Source of the DNA: an uncultured Collinsella sp.
GTDB lineage: Bacteria > Actinomycetota > Coriobacteriia > Coriobacteriales > Coriobacteriaceae
Direction: 5' to 3'
Length of the DNA stretch: 5,922 nt
NCBI GenBank assembly: GCA_958418185.1
Contig: CATZEP010000087.1
Span: 1 to 5,922, forward strand
In this document: piece after piece, positions 5,559-5,922 of the stretch
Position numbering within the stretch: the stretch's first letter is position 1
Layout: every line of letters begins with the position of its first letter
Made by a program: the position numbers and the translations under genes
The notes under the pieces: model-generated
Told to the model about the DNA's origin: nothing
Database searches by the model: none
The model's input: only the letters and a program-made list of their open reading frames with translations

Positions 5559-5807
5559 ATGGTCGAGTTTACAAAGACGATTAAAGATCCGTTGGGACTG
5601 CATGCCCGCCCGGTTGCGCTGCTCTACGACATCATTGCCAAGCATCGTAGCGACGTGTCGGTCAGTATCGGCGATCGCCACACGGATGGCCGCGATGTCA
5701 TGGGGCTCATGGCCCTCTACGGCGAGTGTGGCGAGGATATCGTGTTCCGCGTTTCGGGTGTGGATGAGGCCTCCTGCGTCACGTCGATCAGAAACCTCTC
5801 GCTCTAA
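5559..5807 (+). CDS. HPr-family phosphocarrier protein with Asp at position 46
   Basis: An 82-residue protein, slightly shorter than the usual 85-90 of HPr. HPr carries phosphate from enzyme I (and PEP) to the sugar-specific EIIA proteins of the phosphotransferase system. The active-site motif LGLHARPVA (12-20) is intact, with His15 as the phosphorylation site and Arg17. The second region, DGRDVMGLMALYG (43-55), aligns with the usual KSIMGVMSLG, and Asp46 stands exactly where Gram-positive HPr has the Ser phosphorylated by HPr kinase. The C-terminal part FRVSGVDEASCV is typical. I chose the start at 5559 because GGGAGGGG lies just upstream and because it puts the active His at residue 15; a GTG at 5514 would add 15 residues foreign to the family. 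It stands alone, with a terminator before and after and no ptsI beside it. It may be the general HPr or a dedicated paralogue, so I give no symbol. Confidence 0.9.
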   Translation: MVEFTKTIKDPLGLHARPVALLYDIIAKHRSDVSVSIGDRHTDGRDVMGLMALYGECGEDIVFRVSGVDEASCVTSIRNLSL

Positions 5808-5810
5808 CCT

Positions 5811-5844
5811 CAACAATGTGACAAGGGGACAGTCCCCTTTGTTG
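5811..5844. repeat. REP-like GGGGAC/GTCCCC palindrome
   Basis: AAGGGGAC (5823-5830) and GTCCCCTT (5832-5839) form a perfect 8-bp inverted repeat around a single A; in an alternative fold CAACAA (5811-5816) also pairs with TTGTTG (5839-5844) outside a 7-bp inner stem. No T-run follows, so it is a poor terminator by itself. Short palindromes with a GGGGACnGTCCCC core recur in intergenic regions of many genomes, including gut anaerobes, which is why I call it REP-like. Copy number cannot be judged from one window. Confidence 0.5.
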
Positions 5845-5861
5845 CATAAATTGGTATGACA

Positions 5862-5903
5862 AGGCACCGCAAAGAGATGGTCTTTGCGGTGCCTCTTTTG
5901 TTT
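5862..5903 (+). terminator. Intrinsic terminator of the HPr gene
   Basis: AGGCACCGCAAAGA (5862-5875) and TCTTTGCGGTGCCT (5881-5894) form a perfect 14-bp stem with a 5-nt loop (GATGG), followed by CTTTTGTTT. It lies 54 nt after the HPr stop. The remaining 19 nt to the window end hold no recognisable feature. Confidence 0.9.
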
Positions 5904-5922
5904 CATATAGGAAACTTTTTCG

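Overview
The window looks chromosomal and comes from a GC-rich bacterium with strong AGGAGG-type ribosome binding sites. The protein sequences (HPr, a LarB/LarC pair, a short SerB, a bacterial-type AspRS) and the style of the intergenic regions suggest a gut actinobacterium of the Coriobacteriia, possibly Collinsella or a relative. That assignment is inferred from sequence style and was not checked by a search.

Layout. Positions 1-170 (minus) hold the N-terminal part of an IS3-type transposase OrfA that runs off the window edge. A perfect 13-bp hairpin directly in front of it contains its Shine-Dalgarno sequence, and the end of the element is probably near 345. Positions 384-2621 (minus) hold a compact three-gene unit, larB - larC - tetR. 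LarB and LarC are enzymes for the nickel-pincer nucleotide (NPN) cofactor of lactate racemase and related LarA enzymes. LarC stops after its N-terminal domain, and a TetR-family regulator starts 2 nt after its stop. An 11-bp inverted repeat, probably an operator, lies next to a plausible promoter in front of larB. Positions 2736-3371 (minus) encode a short phosphoserine phosphatase (SerB). A 256-nt divergent intergenic region follows. aspS (aspartyl-tRNA synthetase) occupies 3628-5415 (plus) and ends in a strong intrinsic terminator. A small HPr-family phosphocarrier gene (5559-5807, plus) with its own -10 element follows. It is trailed by a REP-like GGGGAC/GTCCCC palindrome and a second strong intrinsic terminator.

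How the genes relate. larB and larC act in sequence in one cofactor pathway, and the co-transcribed TetR protein is a candidate controller of that unit. serB, aspS and the HPr gene are independent housekeeping or metabolic units. The points most worth a second look are these: HPr has an intact His15 but Asp at residue 46, where the regulatory Ser46 normally sits; LarC lacks the CTP-binding LarC2 domain; a repressor-like operator lies before the lar-tetR unit; the IS has a hairpin sequestering its ribosome binding site; and AspRS carries the His typical of non-discriminating enzymes. I found no CRISPR array, tRNA, rRNA or plainly novel multi-gene system.
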